A stretch of 64,000 nucleotides of DNA from Oryzias latipes (lineage: Eukaryota; Chordata; Actinopteri; Beloniformes; Adrianichthyidae), in assembly GCF_002234675.1 (NCBI RefSeq), contig NC_019872.2:8138950-8202949 (forward strand), given 5' to 3'. The position numbers and the translations under genes were made by a program. Below, piece by piece: positions 33,601 through 45,589 of this stretch. A model generated the notes under the pieces. It saw nothing but the letters and a program-made list of their open reading frames with translations, searched no databases and was not told the DNA's origin. The stretch's first letter is position 1. Each line of letters opens with the position of its first letter.

Positions 33601-34082
33601 TGATGACTCCAGTAAGACCAGCAAAACTCCCCAACCTGCGCATTTCCCAGGGCAAGAATTTCAGTTGGGACTATCCGGAGTCCTGGGAGAAGCCCTGCAC
33701 CTTCTTCGGTCTCCAGTTCCAGATCAAAGTTGTCCCGAGTGGGCATTCCTGCCACAGTGGCGAATTTATTATGGTAAAAAAAAAAAATAATAGAAAGACT
33801 TTACACACATAAGCTGACTCCTGGTAGCTCGTTTGTAACAAGTCCCATCCTTTTTCAGAATAACACAACCGAACAGACAAGTTATGAGATTAACTTCAAA
33901 CCCAAGAAGTATATTTTCTGTGTACGCGCTCAGGACAAGCACACCCACGGCCCGTGGAGCCAGTGGAGTCAGTGCACGTAAGTGGATTGAAATATCATTC
34001 TCAAGTAAAAATGCTCCAAAATATGGTCATCTGATGTTTATCTTTTTTTTGCAGAGTGAACAAACGTGAAGTGAAGTGCTAA
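30680..34082 (+). CDS. il12b: Interleukin-12 subunit beta (p40), 8 coding exons
   Basis: Coding exons: 30680-30773, 30855-30956, 31023-31205, 32788-32893, 33020-33189, 33613-33773, 33859-33977, 34055-34082. They join in frame to give 320 residues, close to mammalian p40. The order is: signal peptide (MQVLLLISLSVAICWASS), an Ig-like domain with its cysteine pair (LTCGQAND and GGNYTCHLG), then two fibronectin-type cytokine-receptor domains, with HCSAPNYKGSFHCTWKK as the conserved cysteine strand motif and GPWSQWSQC as the WSxWS box. p40 is secreted and pairs with p35 (IL-12) or p19 (IL-23) to drive T-helper responses. Teleosts carry several p40 paralogues; linkage to ublcp1-rnf145-ebf1 marks this as the locus syntenic with mammalian IL12B. 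Introns 4 and 6 carry mobile elements. Confidence 0.95.
31231..31892 (-). mobile_element. LINE 3'-end-like repeat (Family 2, copy B) in il12b intron 4
   Basis: It is near-identical over several hundred bases to 17828-18357, including the leading (GATTT)n tract and the minus-strand peptide [20 protein letters not shown]. It is interrupted by a 122 bp insertion at 31529-31650. Confidence 0.6.
31529..31650 (-). mobile_element. Short retroposon tail inserted into the LINE repeat
   Basis: The minus strand reads GACTGGCGACCAGTCC, GGATAGGCTCCTGCA and CCCCGTGACCCCG, the same tail family as at 9045 and 13380. It is flanked by a 13 bp duplication, GAATTACTTAATT (31516-31528) and GAATTACTCAATT (31651-31663), one mismatch, as expected for retroposition. 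Confidence 0.75.
33244..33535 (+). mobile_element. Family-3 hAT-type miniature element in il12b intron 6
   Basis: The ends are TAGGCCTGCACAAT and CGTGCAGCCCTA. The interior shares GAAATCAAGCTGTGCAATAC, CCTTTTATGTTAGATGCTCG and TGCATTTGACCA with the copies at 46599-46992 and 53571-53953. No coding sequence. Confidence 0.7.
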
Positions 34083-34426
34083 CTTCTGTCACTGAACAAG
34101 AAGGAACGCTGAAGGCTTCTGTCAAATTCTTTTTTTTTATATTTCTTAAGCCATTCACAAAAATACATTTACACACATGTACAGTATTTATTTTTTAATT
34201 TTGTACATTTAATTATTGTGCATCTTTTACGTTTTCCTGCACGTTATTTCAAACATTACAATTTTAACATTTTACAATAGTTGACATTATCTGCATATAT
34301 GACACTGATAGGAGTTTTGCATTTACTATCTCACATGTATATTGAGTAATTTGGTGTATTTATGATATTAATAATCGCTAAAAGGTGTAAAAATGTGTCT
34401 GCTTGTTCCTACTGACCAGCCGGTAC

Positions 34427-34473
34427 AATAAAATAAAGAGTAGAGACAGGCGTTTACAAAAAAGCATTTTATT
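34427..34473. terminator. Convergent polyadenylation signals of il12b and ublcp1
   Basis: AATAAA at 34427-34432 serves il12b (+). TTTATT at 34468-34473 is AATAAA on the minus strand and serves ublcp1. Expected cleavage sites, 10-30 bp beyond each signal, fall in the same few bases or overlap. Confidence 0.7.
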
Positions 34474-35443
34474 GCAAATGTACAGGTGGATGTCAAAAAG
34501 ACAAAGAAAATCATTGGCAGATTAGAAGATCATCTCATGAATTAATCAGGATCTTATTTTTCTGCAACATCTGGAAATCTCAGGCAAGAATCCTTCCCTA
34601 CTTCGTCTACGTCCCAAGAAAACTTGAAATTGTTTGATATTCATCTCCCATCTTGACCTTTTTAAATAAAGAAAAATGGAAAAACCAACATTTTTTGTTC
34701 TTTGATTATCACAACCACAACTAACTTATAAAAAAAAAATAAACGAAAAACTGAACAAATACACAGTAACACTCTACTGGCAACTCTTCCAACTGTGCCC
34801 ATGTACTATTTGTATAGAACACGTCCTCACGCCTGCATTCAAGTAAAAAAACATTTACTACAGTTTGCTGTTTGATGGAAGCATTGAAGTGAAACTTGAG
34901 TTAAAAGAAGCAGATTTCAGTCTTAAGTTAGTTCAGGAATTATTGCTCAGTGCTGCGTGTCCAACTGCATGTTGCAGTAACAGTTTTGTATTTGATGCAA
35001 CTTATTTTTTTAATATAATACTTTGGGAAACACAATATATATATATATATATATTTTCACTGCTTTAAATCAATAATCCAGAAAAAAGAAGATGCTTTCA
35101 GTCTGCTGCATAAAAAGAAATGCCGGTTGGATTATTTTAGTGAAGCAGCAGGGCATGGTGGTCAAACTAAAACATGTTTTGGTTTTTTCTTTTAACATCA
35201 ATTCAAAGATATTCTGGAAGACTCGATGTCACATGCTTTCTGGTCATCTAAGGCTTTATTAGAGTCCTGTTTTATATTTTTATCCTTTCAAAATCTGTTG
35301 TCACAGCCACTTCAATAAATGTTCAAAAAACTCCTTTAAAATGTGTTTACATTGTGAAAGCCAAACCAAGATGAGTCTGTTCTTCGTGTTTCAGCTGAAA
35401 GAGCATTTGGTTCCAGGTGTTTGTGGGTAATGCGGTCCTTTCT

Positions 35444-38400
35444 TCAGTGCCGCTGCCTCTTCGATAAGTACCTACACAAACACATTGCTTTTTTTTTTAA
35501 ACTTCAGATAAAATTCTGTAAAAATTGAATACATTTCTGAACTCTATAGTTGCTTGCCCTACTATTTCTAAAAAAAACAAACAAACAGACTTTGCATACG
35601 TACTTCTCCCAGTGCTTGTGATTGAGCCCGCTGAAATCATCGAGCTTGGCGATTTCTTTGAGGTACTGAGCCAGTTTGTACAGCTCCTTGTCCTTCTCTC
35701 TGTTGAGGTGAGCCTTCATAAAGGGTCGGATCTGAAACACAATCGCGGCTTTCAACCAAACCTGGCAGCAATGGCAACAGTCCTGATCGTGATGGGTTGA
35801 GAGCTGGTGGTACCTTCAGTCCGTTCTGCGGGTTCATGAGAAAGTTTCTACCAATGTCATCGATCATGATGGTGTTTTTTCTGCTGTAAAACTCGTCGTA
35901 TTTTCCCCATATCACACCCAAAGGCTTAACCTGCAGACGTGCACGCCAAGAAAACAACAACAAAAATGTATGTGCTGACGAATCAACTATAAACAATAAA
36001 ACCAAAATGCATGCAGCTGTTCTCAGCAGGACAGTAAATGTTGGGACCCCACCTCCACCACTCCACGTTTTGGGGTGTGTACTGTGATCATGGCTGCACT
36101 GTCCAGCATAAACGTGATCTTGTAGTTAGGGTTGACTGTCACTCCCAGCTCCTATGCATAAGTGCAGAAAAATACACAGCAGTGTTACATTCAAACCAAC
36201 CACTCCTCAGCATTGCAAGCTCAACACTGCCACCTTTTGGACAAACAAGGTAAAGCATCACAGGGAAAGGTTGGACATCTTTCTTTATCTTATGGGTTTA
36301 GATAAGTAAGAGAAATCAGAAAAACTAAATTAAAAAGTTTACATTTCTAAAGGCCTTAGCAAAAAAAAGGGGGCAAACTGCTGGACTTAGCCAATGGGAT
36401 TAAAAAATAAACTTAATAGAATAAAAAATGAAATTGTAATACTTGCTTTCATTTTGGCATCTATCCACTTCATACTTGTAGCAGCTGAAAATTTAAAAAT
36501 AAGTAAAATAAATAAATGTACAACCATCCCACTGTTTATTTCCCTTTTCTTTTATTACATCGCTGATACATTTTTTTTCATTCAATGTGCAGTAGGGTGG
36601 TCCTTAAAAGTGGAAGTTGGAAATTCTAAGCTCCAACCCATGAAGATGGTTGGATTAGCTGAGAAAACTCTCCTTTTGAATTTTTGTCCCAATTGGACAA
36701 TATTTACCCCTCCCTCAGTGACCTTGAAGTTTTCCCCTTCGGCCCCTATGGGTCCACATTGTCAAGGAATAAAAACATCATAATTCAAATTAGAGTTAGA
36801 ATGAAAGTTTTAACATCAGAACTGATCTCAAACAATGTAATCTACAATTCTACATGTATGAAAAAGAACAAATATCAATGATGATGAAAATTGTAAACAT
36901 TCAAAACATCCATTATATAACCGAGTATGCTTGTATTCCTGTTTGTTCTAAATGTGAAAAAAAACTCTTAAAAAGTCGATATGGTAAATGGTAAATGGCG
37001 TATACTTATATAGCGCCTTTCTTCCTACAAGGACAAAGCGCTTTACAGTCACAGACCCATTCACCCAGTCACACACACATTCACTCACACATTCACACAC
37101 TGGTGGTCGCTCCGCTGCCAAACACAGGCGCCCGCCTACCACCAGAGGCAAGGTGGGGTTCAGTGTCTTGCCCAAGGACACTTCGACTCATGGGTGTGCA
37201 AGGCGGGAATCGAACCTGCAACCTTACGATCATGGGACGACCGCCCTACCGCTGCACCACGGCCGCCCCAACCCATGAAGATAGATTGGATATTCCATAT
37301 CCAATCTACAGTCTCTGTCCCAAATATTTGTTAGTGTTCACTTTGAGACTGCTAAGCCCATCTATTGGCAGCCACCTTAGTTCTCCTTAGTCTTCTGCTG
37401 ACGCACCATACCAGTCTCATTGAGGGAGGGGTAAATGTTGTTGGAATTGGAAAAAAATGTACAAGGAGAGTTTATTCAGCTATTCCAACAAATTTCCGGG
37501 GTTGGAGCTGAAAAAATATTAATTTAAAAATGTAGCCATCTGGAAGGACCACCCTAATGTGCATTAAGAGAAGCAGAAGAAATAAAGCCTCACTAAAGAT
37601 AGTACTTAGTAATCTTAAAGTATTTTTTTTCCTTTGTTCTGGACCCCAAGATTACTCTTGATCAGCCCAGAGTGTCAAATATCCAACTGCCTCTGCCCTT
37701 CTGCTGCTTCCTACCAGTGGGACACACCTGATCCAGGTGATCAGCAAAGGGGCACGGATCACTGGGGGACCCCCTGGATTGAAATATCTTAATCGGACCA
37801 AAAGTATCTTGGAACAACCAGTATTTTCCAACATTTGTTTAAGAATAATGGAGAAATGACATACACCAGATGACAATATCATAATCCTCGTAGGCAGATG
37901 TTAGAAGCTCGTGCAGATACGGTCTCATCAGCTCCTGGCCCGTTTCTGCACAGGATTTGTGATCTAAACACACAAAGTGTTGAAGTTCAGACAAGCGGCT
38001 CGTCGGTTCACATGCAGCAGTTGTTGTTATGCAGAGAATTCTGATAATACTTGCAAACACGGGCGCGCACAGAGAAAAACAAGAAGATCCAAACTCACCA
38101 AACAGTGTGTAGTCCACATCCAGCACCAACAGCCTCTTTCCTTTTCTGGGAGGGCTCAGCTCTTCCACTTTATAGTCTTTTACTCTACGAGCAATTTTAG
38201 CCAAATTCTCCTCTCTAAAAGCAACAAAGTTATTATTATACTCACTCGCTAACATGATTTTTTTCCCCTTAACTCAAAATTTGAGAGTAAAATTTTAAAA
38301 TCCAAACAAAAAAGCCTTAAATAAAATCAAAACAATAACAATTTCTCACCTGTTCTCCACTTCAATAAATTCCTCCTCAATATCAAAATCATTTACCACG

Positions 38401-39049
38401 TCGTCGTTCTCTGGGGGAGGAGCTAAAACCTCCTCCTTCACAAAAAAAAAAAAACATGGACAAAAAAAGAGGCATCACCTATGCTGTTTTCTAAAAAGAT
38501 GCATCACCTAACCGACTATTAAGACAATGGATCAGCTCCACAAGTTTCTTCTAAACATTTTCACCCACAGAACGTTCACTTACCAGGCTCTCCTCTCTGG
38601 TTCCCATCATCATGATTTTGGTGTTGGGCTTCAGTTTCAGAGAACCCAGCTTCATCTCATCCTCTGCAGGTTTACCTGGAGGCAGAAACATCAGTGGCTT
38701 TAAAGCACCGTTAAAAAGAACTTAAAGTAATAAGTCAATGTTGTTGATAATGATGTTGGATCGTCAAAGTGTAGAAATGTGAATCAAATAAATTGCATTT
38801 ATATACAAATCATATAAAATGACAGCCCAAATAAGGTTGCAGCATCCTGTAACACCTCAGTATTCAGTGTGATTGGCAAAGTCTGGCTTTCTCACCTTTG
38901 ACTTTGAGTCCCAGCAGCTTTTGTCTCTCTGGCAGCACCCCGGTCAGCGTCTTAATGGACTGTTTCAGGTCCATGACAGTGTCCTCCTCAGACAGAGAAC
39001 TGATGGAATACTCCTGTCCTCCCCACTTGATGATCACCGATATCGACAT
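35444..39049 (-). CDS. ublcp1: Ubiquitin-like domain-containing CTD phosphatase 1 (UBLCP1), 10 coding exons
   Basis: Minus-strand exons: 39049-38896, 38675-38584, 38435-38350, 38214-38099, 37963-37865, 36484-36447, 36151-36053, 35930-35814, 35731-35604, 35471-35444, giving 318 residues, the length I know for human UBLCP1. Residues 3-80 form the ubiquitin-like domain ([19 protein letters not shown]). The FCP1/HAD phosphatase follows, with the nucleophile motif DVDYT at 143-147, motif II in IVIWSATSMKW, split across exons 5 and 6, and [15 protein letters not shown] near the end. The family dephosphorylates nuclear 26S proteasome and binds Rpn1 through the ubiquitin-like domain. Exon 6 is only 38 bp, and the intron after it begins GC (AAA|GCAAGT), the rare GC-AG type. 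Intron 5 is expanded by nested repeats. Confidence 0.95.
36592..37555. mobile_element. Long-armed miniature element in ublcp1 intron 5
   Basis: The ends GTAGGGTGGTCCTT and AAGGACCACCCT are inverted. Inside them longer arms match (CTCTCCTTTTGAATTTTTGTCC and CCCCTCCCTCA on the left versus TGAGGGAGGGG and ACAAGGAGAG on the right). The 8 bp AATGTGCA flanks both sides (36584-36591 and 37556-37563), as for hAT elements. A SINE at 36981-37268 sits inside. Confidence 0.8.
36981..37268 (-). mobile_element. tRNA-derived SINE nested in the miniature element
   Basis: On the minus strand it starts GGGGCGGCCGTGGTGCAGCGG (A-box like) and has GGTTGCAGGTTCGATTCCCG (B-box), then a body ending with GCGCTATATAAGTATACGCC and the tail (CATTTAC)n. 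This is a common teleost SINE. It is inverted relative to the window and co-directional with ublcp1. Confidence 0.8.
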
Positions 39050-39675
39050 GCCTCAGTGCAGACTCTGCATTTACATCCAGCTGATGTTGGGTGTGCAAAC
39101 CTTTGTGCACACCTTTATTCCAAGCAACAGCAAAACCAACATGCACCTGGCAGAGAGATTGAAAAAGGGAGTCAGGATACAAACACTGCAGTTAACGGTA
39201 GTCCTAAGAATCCAAAAGGCATCAATTGACTCTAATTTCCATGCATTATGTTTAAATTGAATTTTATTTGTGGTTGGAGTGCCTAAACCATGTAGATTAG
39301 ATCATTTCATTGTGTAATATTTAAGATGGGACAGGATGAAGAAATAATAACCTACATTTTTAGCTTAACTAGTAAACTACATGATTTGATTTATGATCCA
39401 CTGATGTGGTTCTCGTTCTGTCAGAGAAAAAGCTGCACAGAGTTTCCACACGCACAAAATAGCTTAACAGATGCCATCTTTGTTGGGTTGTACCACTACC
39501 AAACTTGGGACAATACGTTACTGTCGCATATTTTAAAAATGTTCAATGACAAAACAAAGAACACAGTTTGATAGCGTGGAATGGCTAACCCTGACTAGCA
39601 ACAATCATGTACGCATGGTGCCGAACTAACTAGATATAAATAATGTCGTCACCTTCTCGGTTAGCGCTTTCTTAC

Positions 39676-39850
39676 CTGTTAGGAAAGCTAACATAAAAAA
39701 GTGGAGACACACTGACAACTGTAAAATGACAAAGTAAGGGAAGAAATGAATGAAGACAACAGTTCAGCTTTACTCATCCACGGGCGCACACCGTGGTTTT
39801 CTTTGCGAATTTAACCTTTCCGGAAGTGACGTAGGATAGGGGATTTGTTA
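39676..39850 (-). promoter_or_regulatory. ublcp1: ublcp1 promoter and likely non-coding exon 1
   Basis: On the minus strand a good donor, CAG|GTAAGAAAG, lies at 39676/39675, and a matching acceptor (CTCTCTGCCAG) lies near 39147, 98 bases ahead of the ATG. Just outside, CCGGAAGTGACGT (39820-39832) combines an ETS and a CRE-like core, common in housekeeping promoters. The exon boundaries are inferred from splice motifs only. Confidence 0.5.
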
Positions 39851-40029
39851 CCATAGAAACCATTCCGGGGCAGATTAAAACGAGAGTTTGATCGCGTTTA
39901 TTAACCACATTTTCCCCCATTCAAAAAATAGAATAAAATAAAAATAAGAACAGTTTTTTTTCTCAAGGCTTTATGAAGGTATGTTGTATTTAAAATAAAA
40001 GTAAAAATCTCTTCTCACCCTCTGTAAAT

Positions 40030-41760
40030 GGTTACTCACCCAAGCTCTGGTCCTCTGTCAGATGCCAAGGAGTTTAAGGTTCCTGTACATTGAAGTCCCA
40101 CATGATCTCTGCTGTCGTTCTACCAAATTTGGAGGTGCTTCCCACTTTAGTATCCACACACATGTTCCTGTACAATACTCCAGGCACTTGGTTGCAACAC
40201 TCTATGCATGTGTTCCCTGCCAGTCTAAAGTTATGTGCTGGCATCTCTTTGCACACCCTATACCTTGTCTGGTGTATCAGATCTAGACCTCTATCACTCT
40301 GGTGCTCAGGGTTTGCTCCTGTCCTGCCAGGATGAGTAGGTACTTCTGTGCTGTCCAGTAGACCAGCCCCCTCTAGCCATTAATAGGACGTCTTGATGTC
40401 AGCCACCTCAGTTATGTTCTGGTGGTAAATTCTATAAAGGGGCTTGTCCTCTCATGATGATCTGTCCTCTGTCAGTTGAGCTAATGTACTTGATGTATTC
40501 ATGGATCCTAGATGTTTCATCCTGGATAGTGCCTTCCATACTCACTAGCCCTGGGTCCTTTTCTGTGGCTAGCGTATAGTCCCAAAGTGCTGTAATTGCG
40601 ATGGAACCCTCCACGTATCGCAAGGAGCTTTTGTGTTTTAACGTATGTGGTCCACATATCTTCCTTTGGTCACCTTTTTATTCTTGCAGGGTATCTGATC
40701 ACTGCCAGTGTATAACTATTTATTGCCCGAGTATTGTTCTTCCCATTGAGCCGGTATTGTATTACTTGTTAGAGGTATTTGGCTGTAATGGCTTTCCTTG
40801 TTCCAAGTTGCCATTTGCCTGTGGAATTCCAAGGTGCTTGTAACTGTCCTCAATATCCGCCATTGTTCTTTTTGTGAGCGAGACCCCTTCCATGTGGACT
40901 ACCTTGTCTCTCTGTGTAAGCGTCCGACTCCATTTTTCAACCCCCAATGACATCCCAGTGTTACTACTGTAGATCCTGGTGGTGTGGATCCACTCACTCT
41001 AAGCATCTAGCTTGATATATTCCATGTATAGGAAGAGAGTTATAATGGCCCCATTCCTAAATCAGCATCTGTAGCTAATATTTTGGATTATTTGGTTTAG
41101 GGGGTTCAGACCTATGCAGAACAGCAGTGGGGACAGAGGAAACCCATATGCCACATCTGATGGACAGTCATGGAAGTGGCTTGCCATTGGCTTCAAATGA
41201 GGATTTCATTGAATTTGATACAAAAGATCTTATAGTCCTGTTGATGTTGTACAGCTCCAAGCATTCAGTGACCTATGTATGTGACATTGTGCTATAGTCT
41301 TACTTTTTATCATTGTGCTGTGACCACCAGTCTTGAGAAACTGGTTGGTCAACCAGGAGTTGGTGTTTGGCTCTTCTGGTATCTCTACCAATCCCTTTCT
41401 GTGCTTTACTCATTTATTGATTCATTTGCCTATTCAACATGGTTGCAATGATGCATGTCATGATTTTCCATGTTTTGGAGAGACAAGTTATTGGGTGGTA
41501 ATTGGATGGGACTGAACCCTTTGAGAGATCCGTCAGGATCATAATTGTTTGTCCTTCAGGTTGAGTCCTATCTCTCAGCAGCTAGTTAATTTGTGCTGTA
41601 TCTCTCAGCAGCTAGTTAATTTGTGCTGCAAGGCGCACATGGAGTGCAGTGAGTTTCTTTAGCCAGTAGGGGTGTATCATGTCTAGGACTGGTACTGTTC
41701 GGTTTTTCATACCTGAGGTTCTTGCTTGGATGACTGTCACTGGTCACATTTTGTTAAAGG
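40030..41760 (-). pseudogene. Decayed LINE reverse transcriptase
   Basis: The minus strand carries, in order, pieces of a non-LTR retrotransposon protein: GQTIMILTDLSKGSVPSNYH and PITCLSKTWKIMT (finger/palm region), PLSPLLFCIGLNPLNQI, then LYMEYIKLDA at the catalytic loop where YMDD is expected, and GIPQANGNLEQGKPL. Near the 3' end GRTTAEIMWDFNVQ appears. Stops and frame changes are frequent, and the second Asp of the active site is lost, so it is dead. A local tandem duplication of about 36 bp occurs near 41572-41630. It lies between ublcp1 and rnf145. Confidence 0.8.
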
Positions 41761-42198
41761 GCCTAAACCAGACTATTCTTAAGCCTATTGTAGTAAATAA
41801 TATCCATGCATATGATACATGTACATGATGTATATGATTACCTTTGGCACACAAAAGAATTATTAAAAAAACCCCTGAAATACTAGTTATTTTCGCAACT
41901 CATTTTCCTAGCCGGAAGTAAGACGGCTTGACCTCTGAAGCACCGGCTTTCCCTCCGTGTGGGTGCTGCCCATTTCATGACATCAACCTAGAGTTGGCAT
42001 TGGCAGTGTGTCTTCGTCTTGCCCATGAAAACAAATATCTAAACTTTTGCAAAGATGGATGTGCATATTGTACATATAAAAGGAAAATGTTTTTGCTAAA
42101 CACAGCTAGCCCTGCAGAGAAAGTGAGTGTCTGTCAACCTGAGGGGCGAGGCTGGCAGCGCAGACTCTTCCGGGAAGGGGCTGTTCTCACTGGTCTAA

Positions 42199-42994
42199 AG
42201 GCCCGTACACACCGGGACGAATTTTGCGCGCGATATTCGCCGACGTTTAACGCCTCGTGACTAAACAAAGGGCACCACTGCGAGTGTGCACACCGACCTT
42301 AAAAAAACGCCACGCGTCAAAGCGTCACTTTTTAAAAAAGCCTCGGGTTCGTTTTTTTGGTTTGACGCGCCGCGTCAAAAACTATACGACCAATGAGAAT
42401 GGCGCTTTTGCACACGTGTCTGGAGCTTCTGAAGTTACAGTAAAACACAACTTGGGGGCGCTCAAACACAAAACTGCCTTTCTGAGCACACATACCAGCG
42501 AAGAAGATAGACGCCAAGTAGCATCTACACTGCCGCAAAGAAATAATGACGGACATTCTAAAATATCCCTGAAAACGCTCATGATACAGTTTCAGCTCTT
42601 GTATCAGTCGATAAAACTCCCCATGTTCTTCTCTTCTCGCAACTATGGGATGTACCCAAAATCGGCGTCTTTCATCATTTAACACAACAATAATTTCTTA
42701 ATCGCTGGAACTGGAGCTGGAGCTACTGGTGCTGGAAATATTCATGTTTTCTTTGTACGATTCTGACAATCGCGTAAATACTTGCTCTCTTCTTCTGAGT
42801 GAAAAGCGACTTTAAGAAGCGTGAAGTTGCGCAGCGCCACCTTGTGTACAGGAGTATTTCTGTTTTACATTAAGCGCCATCTAATGTCAGGGAATGAAAT
42901 TGCATGTTCGCTCGGTTCATCGTCAGCGAAAATCGCCTGGGTGTGAACACAAAAAACGTGTCGAAAAACGCCTGGCGAATATTCGTCCCGGTGT
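42199..42994 (-). mobile_element. Second Harbinger-type element, internally deleted
   Basis: The left end GGCCCGTACACACCGGGACG is mirrored on the right by CGTCCCGGTGT, with the outermost 9 bases of the right repeat missing. Subterminal GCGAATATTCG-type motifs occur near both ends. It encloses the transposase fragment at 42332-42685. No target duplication was found, in line with the truncated right end. Confidence 0.65.
42332..42685 (-). pseudogene. Harbinger/ALP1-like transposase N-terminal fragment
   Basis: The frame contains RRRFWVHPIVARREEHGEF and LIQELKLYHERFQGYFRMS, the well-known N-terminal region of HARBI1/ALP1-like nucleases. Sequence after about residue 50 no longer resembles the family, and no DDE domain is present. 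Confidence 0.7.
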
Positions 42995-43659
42995 CTTAAG
43001 TCAAGCGCGTGAGAACCTGCTTGTTTTCATGAGCTGGAAGGGCTGGTGCTCAGAGCAAAGGTTTTTAGAGGATTGCTCAGAAATGTGTGAACGGATCAAA
43101 ATACCACTTTGAGGTTTTGTTTTGTGAGGAATAAACATTTTAATACACTTAAAAGCTCAATAACTGATTTTTACATAGAATAAGCCCTTTAAATTGCAAT
43201 GGGAAATTGTAATAAAGCACGCCAAATAGGAAAATAAAATAAACTGTAGCGTAACATAATGTAACAGAACAGTGGGGAGCGGGGGAAATCGGATTCAGGG
43301 GAGGTCTGAAAAAGCTGTTTTTACCTTCAGGATACTTTTGGCAGCTAGATGAGGATGGATTTTTTTTTTAAATAAAAAAAGATTCTTCATGGGTTTTTTT
43401 TTTTAGCTTCGAACTACAATTTTATTGTTGATTAATGAAGTTGTGTCTTCTATTGACAGTGTCAACACAATGTTTATTTTAGAGTAAGTTGGCCTATGCC
43501 ACGTGTGTTGTATAGGAAGTATACTAAAGGAATACTTCTTAAAACGTAAACTTCAACTATACTGCTTCACTTTCAGTAAGTTTCAATTACTTTTGGGTAA
43601 GGTCTTTTAACAACTCTGTCATGTTGAATCAGCCCCGTTGGGCCGAAACTGAAACACTT

Positions 43660-43880
43660 AACGGGACGACATGTTGCGCATGCACACAAGCCGCCTGCCT
43701 CCTCCAGTACTTCGGTAATGGCTGCCAGGAAAGATGAACGAACGGGCAGCCTCTTTTTACTTTAGAGCGCTCGCTTGCAAGGGACCGTTATCATCGACAT
43801 TTCCGAGTTAACATGCTCCATAAACGTTTCGTCAAGCACCACGAAAGAGGTTTTCATCGTGGGAACATCGTTTCCGAAAA
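43660..43880 (+). promoter_or_regulatory. rnf145: Likely rnf145 promoter and non-coding first exon
   Basis: The region is locally GC- and CpG-richer than its surroundings and ends in a donor-like GTAAGG at 43881. The next supported exon of rnf145 starts at 48635 with only 5' UTR before its ATG, so an upstream non-coding exon is needed. This placement is inferred. Confidence 0.45.
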
Positions 43881-45589
43881 GTAAGGTTCTCTCTAAACCC
43901 GTTTATTGTTAGTTTTCTGTGCGCGGGTGAAGGTTCTAGCGGAGGTTCTCTATTTGTTAGCTTCTGGACTCGTTAGCCACGGCGGCTTATTGGAACTTTG
44001 TTCAATAAGCTGCACTGCTATATATTTTAGCTTGTTTGTTAGCAGCATTCAATTGCTAGAGGACGTATTTTCCCCCACTTAGCGCTGTGGCCAAGCGTGT
44101 TTGGTTGATGTTGTAGCGAGTTGGCTAACTGACAACAACGCTAACCCTCTTAGCCGTCGGCTATGCGCTTGGCTGCTGCTGCTGCTGCCTGCGCGGTGCG
44201 GCTCATCATGCCTTCCACGCAGCTCACGTACTACTGTCACTGCTTTCAGAGCATTCCCCTCATGTTCCAAAGTCAGCCACTGCTCTCCGGTTACTCACGA
44301 ACAACTGGATTGTTAATTGTTTTACCCAGAATTATAGCTAGGCGCTGCAGTCTTTCTTGCGGTGCAGCGGATATAAATAAATATTTATTCCGTTGAGGCT
44401 GAGACGGATGGGGTTACTAGAGTTCATCATGGCACGTAGAGCAGCCGATGCAGCACTCACCCATAATAACGTATACAGGACTAGTGCTACTACAAACAAG
44501 CCCCCCTGAACAAATTCACCTATTTTAAACAAGTCATTTATTCAAATTGTGTTTTATTCTCGGATAACTGCTGCATTTGCCTAGCCCCGTCAGTATGATA
44601 ACTCCCTCAGTACGTAAAGTGTATTGAGACAGTATTTCTTACAAAGATGAATGGGTTACTGTAGTTCAACACTGCAGACCTGCCCCCCTTTACAGTCAAT
44701 GGTTTCAGTATTTCCTTAGAAGGAACATGTTTGTGTTGCAGACTGAGGTTCAACCATCCAGTTTTTGACATATAAGGTAATCTATCCATGATTGTGGTCC
44801 CACGAAAGCCTGATTGTGTTCATTTTGTTTGCTGCAGTCACAAATAATACCCTAAATACAAGCACTGCACTGTTTGTACTTCAACTTCATGTTTATCATT
44901 AAAAATGCCTAATTTCTTTCCTATTTATTAACAGTTAATATCTTAAAAATATCATTTTTTGTAATAATTTAAAGCAAAATCTCAATCCAATGTGAATTCC
45001 GACACATAATTTCATGTCACTGTTAAGCAATCAAACAGTTTAGCTACCCAGAACACCCTTGTTTTACTACAGTAAATAATGTATCCATGAATGGCTTAGG
45101 ATAGATAAAAATACCTTGGTAGAATTCTGTTATATAAGGTTGGATTCTGCGGAGCCATCTCTGTCCAATGAATTCACAGTTACATAAGGTATCGTCCCAG
45201 TGGTGCAGGAATAATTACAGATAGAAAATTCCTTTTTTTCCAAATGACTTTTTAAAAATTTAGATGTAGTCAAAAATGTCAGCAAAGAGCAGCCGAACTT
45301 TGTTATTCATGTCACCATTACATCATTTTTAAGATTTTTTTGTTTAGGAAACTATTATACTGAGTTTAATACTAAGATTAAACTCAATTGTATGTGTTTT
45401 CTCTGAGCATTTAAATATATACTTACGAATTGAGGGCTTAAAAATATATAAATGCACTTTTATTGTGTGGAATCTCATCACTGAGAGCAAAAAAAGAAAG
45501 AGGGCGTTTCGCTTTGGGATTTCCTATTGTCCATCTCAGCTCAAGTTTTTTTTAAACCTAGCAAGATTATTTTTATTGAGTGAAAGCTC

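Noticed and set aside
37200-37268. Possible tRNA gene (A- and B-box-like sequence, minus strand)
   Set aside because: It is the head of a SINE with a body and tail; the cloverleaf is not intact.
37855-37867. Apparent frame loss between ublcp1 exons 5 and 6 when the first GT is used as donor
   Set aside because: Using the next donor (GTATGT) restores IVIWSATS exactly, so there is no frameshift.
37839-38255. 138-residue minus ORF read as a single gene
   Set aside because: It is ublcp1 exons 4 and 5 read through the intron between them; the spliced model restores the conserved protein.
41560-41630. Short direct repeat of about 36 bp as a CRISPR-like array
   Set aside because: Only two adjacent units within a decayed LINE; no spacer-repeat pattern, and this is a vertebrate genome.
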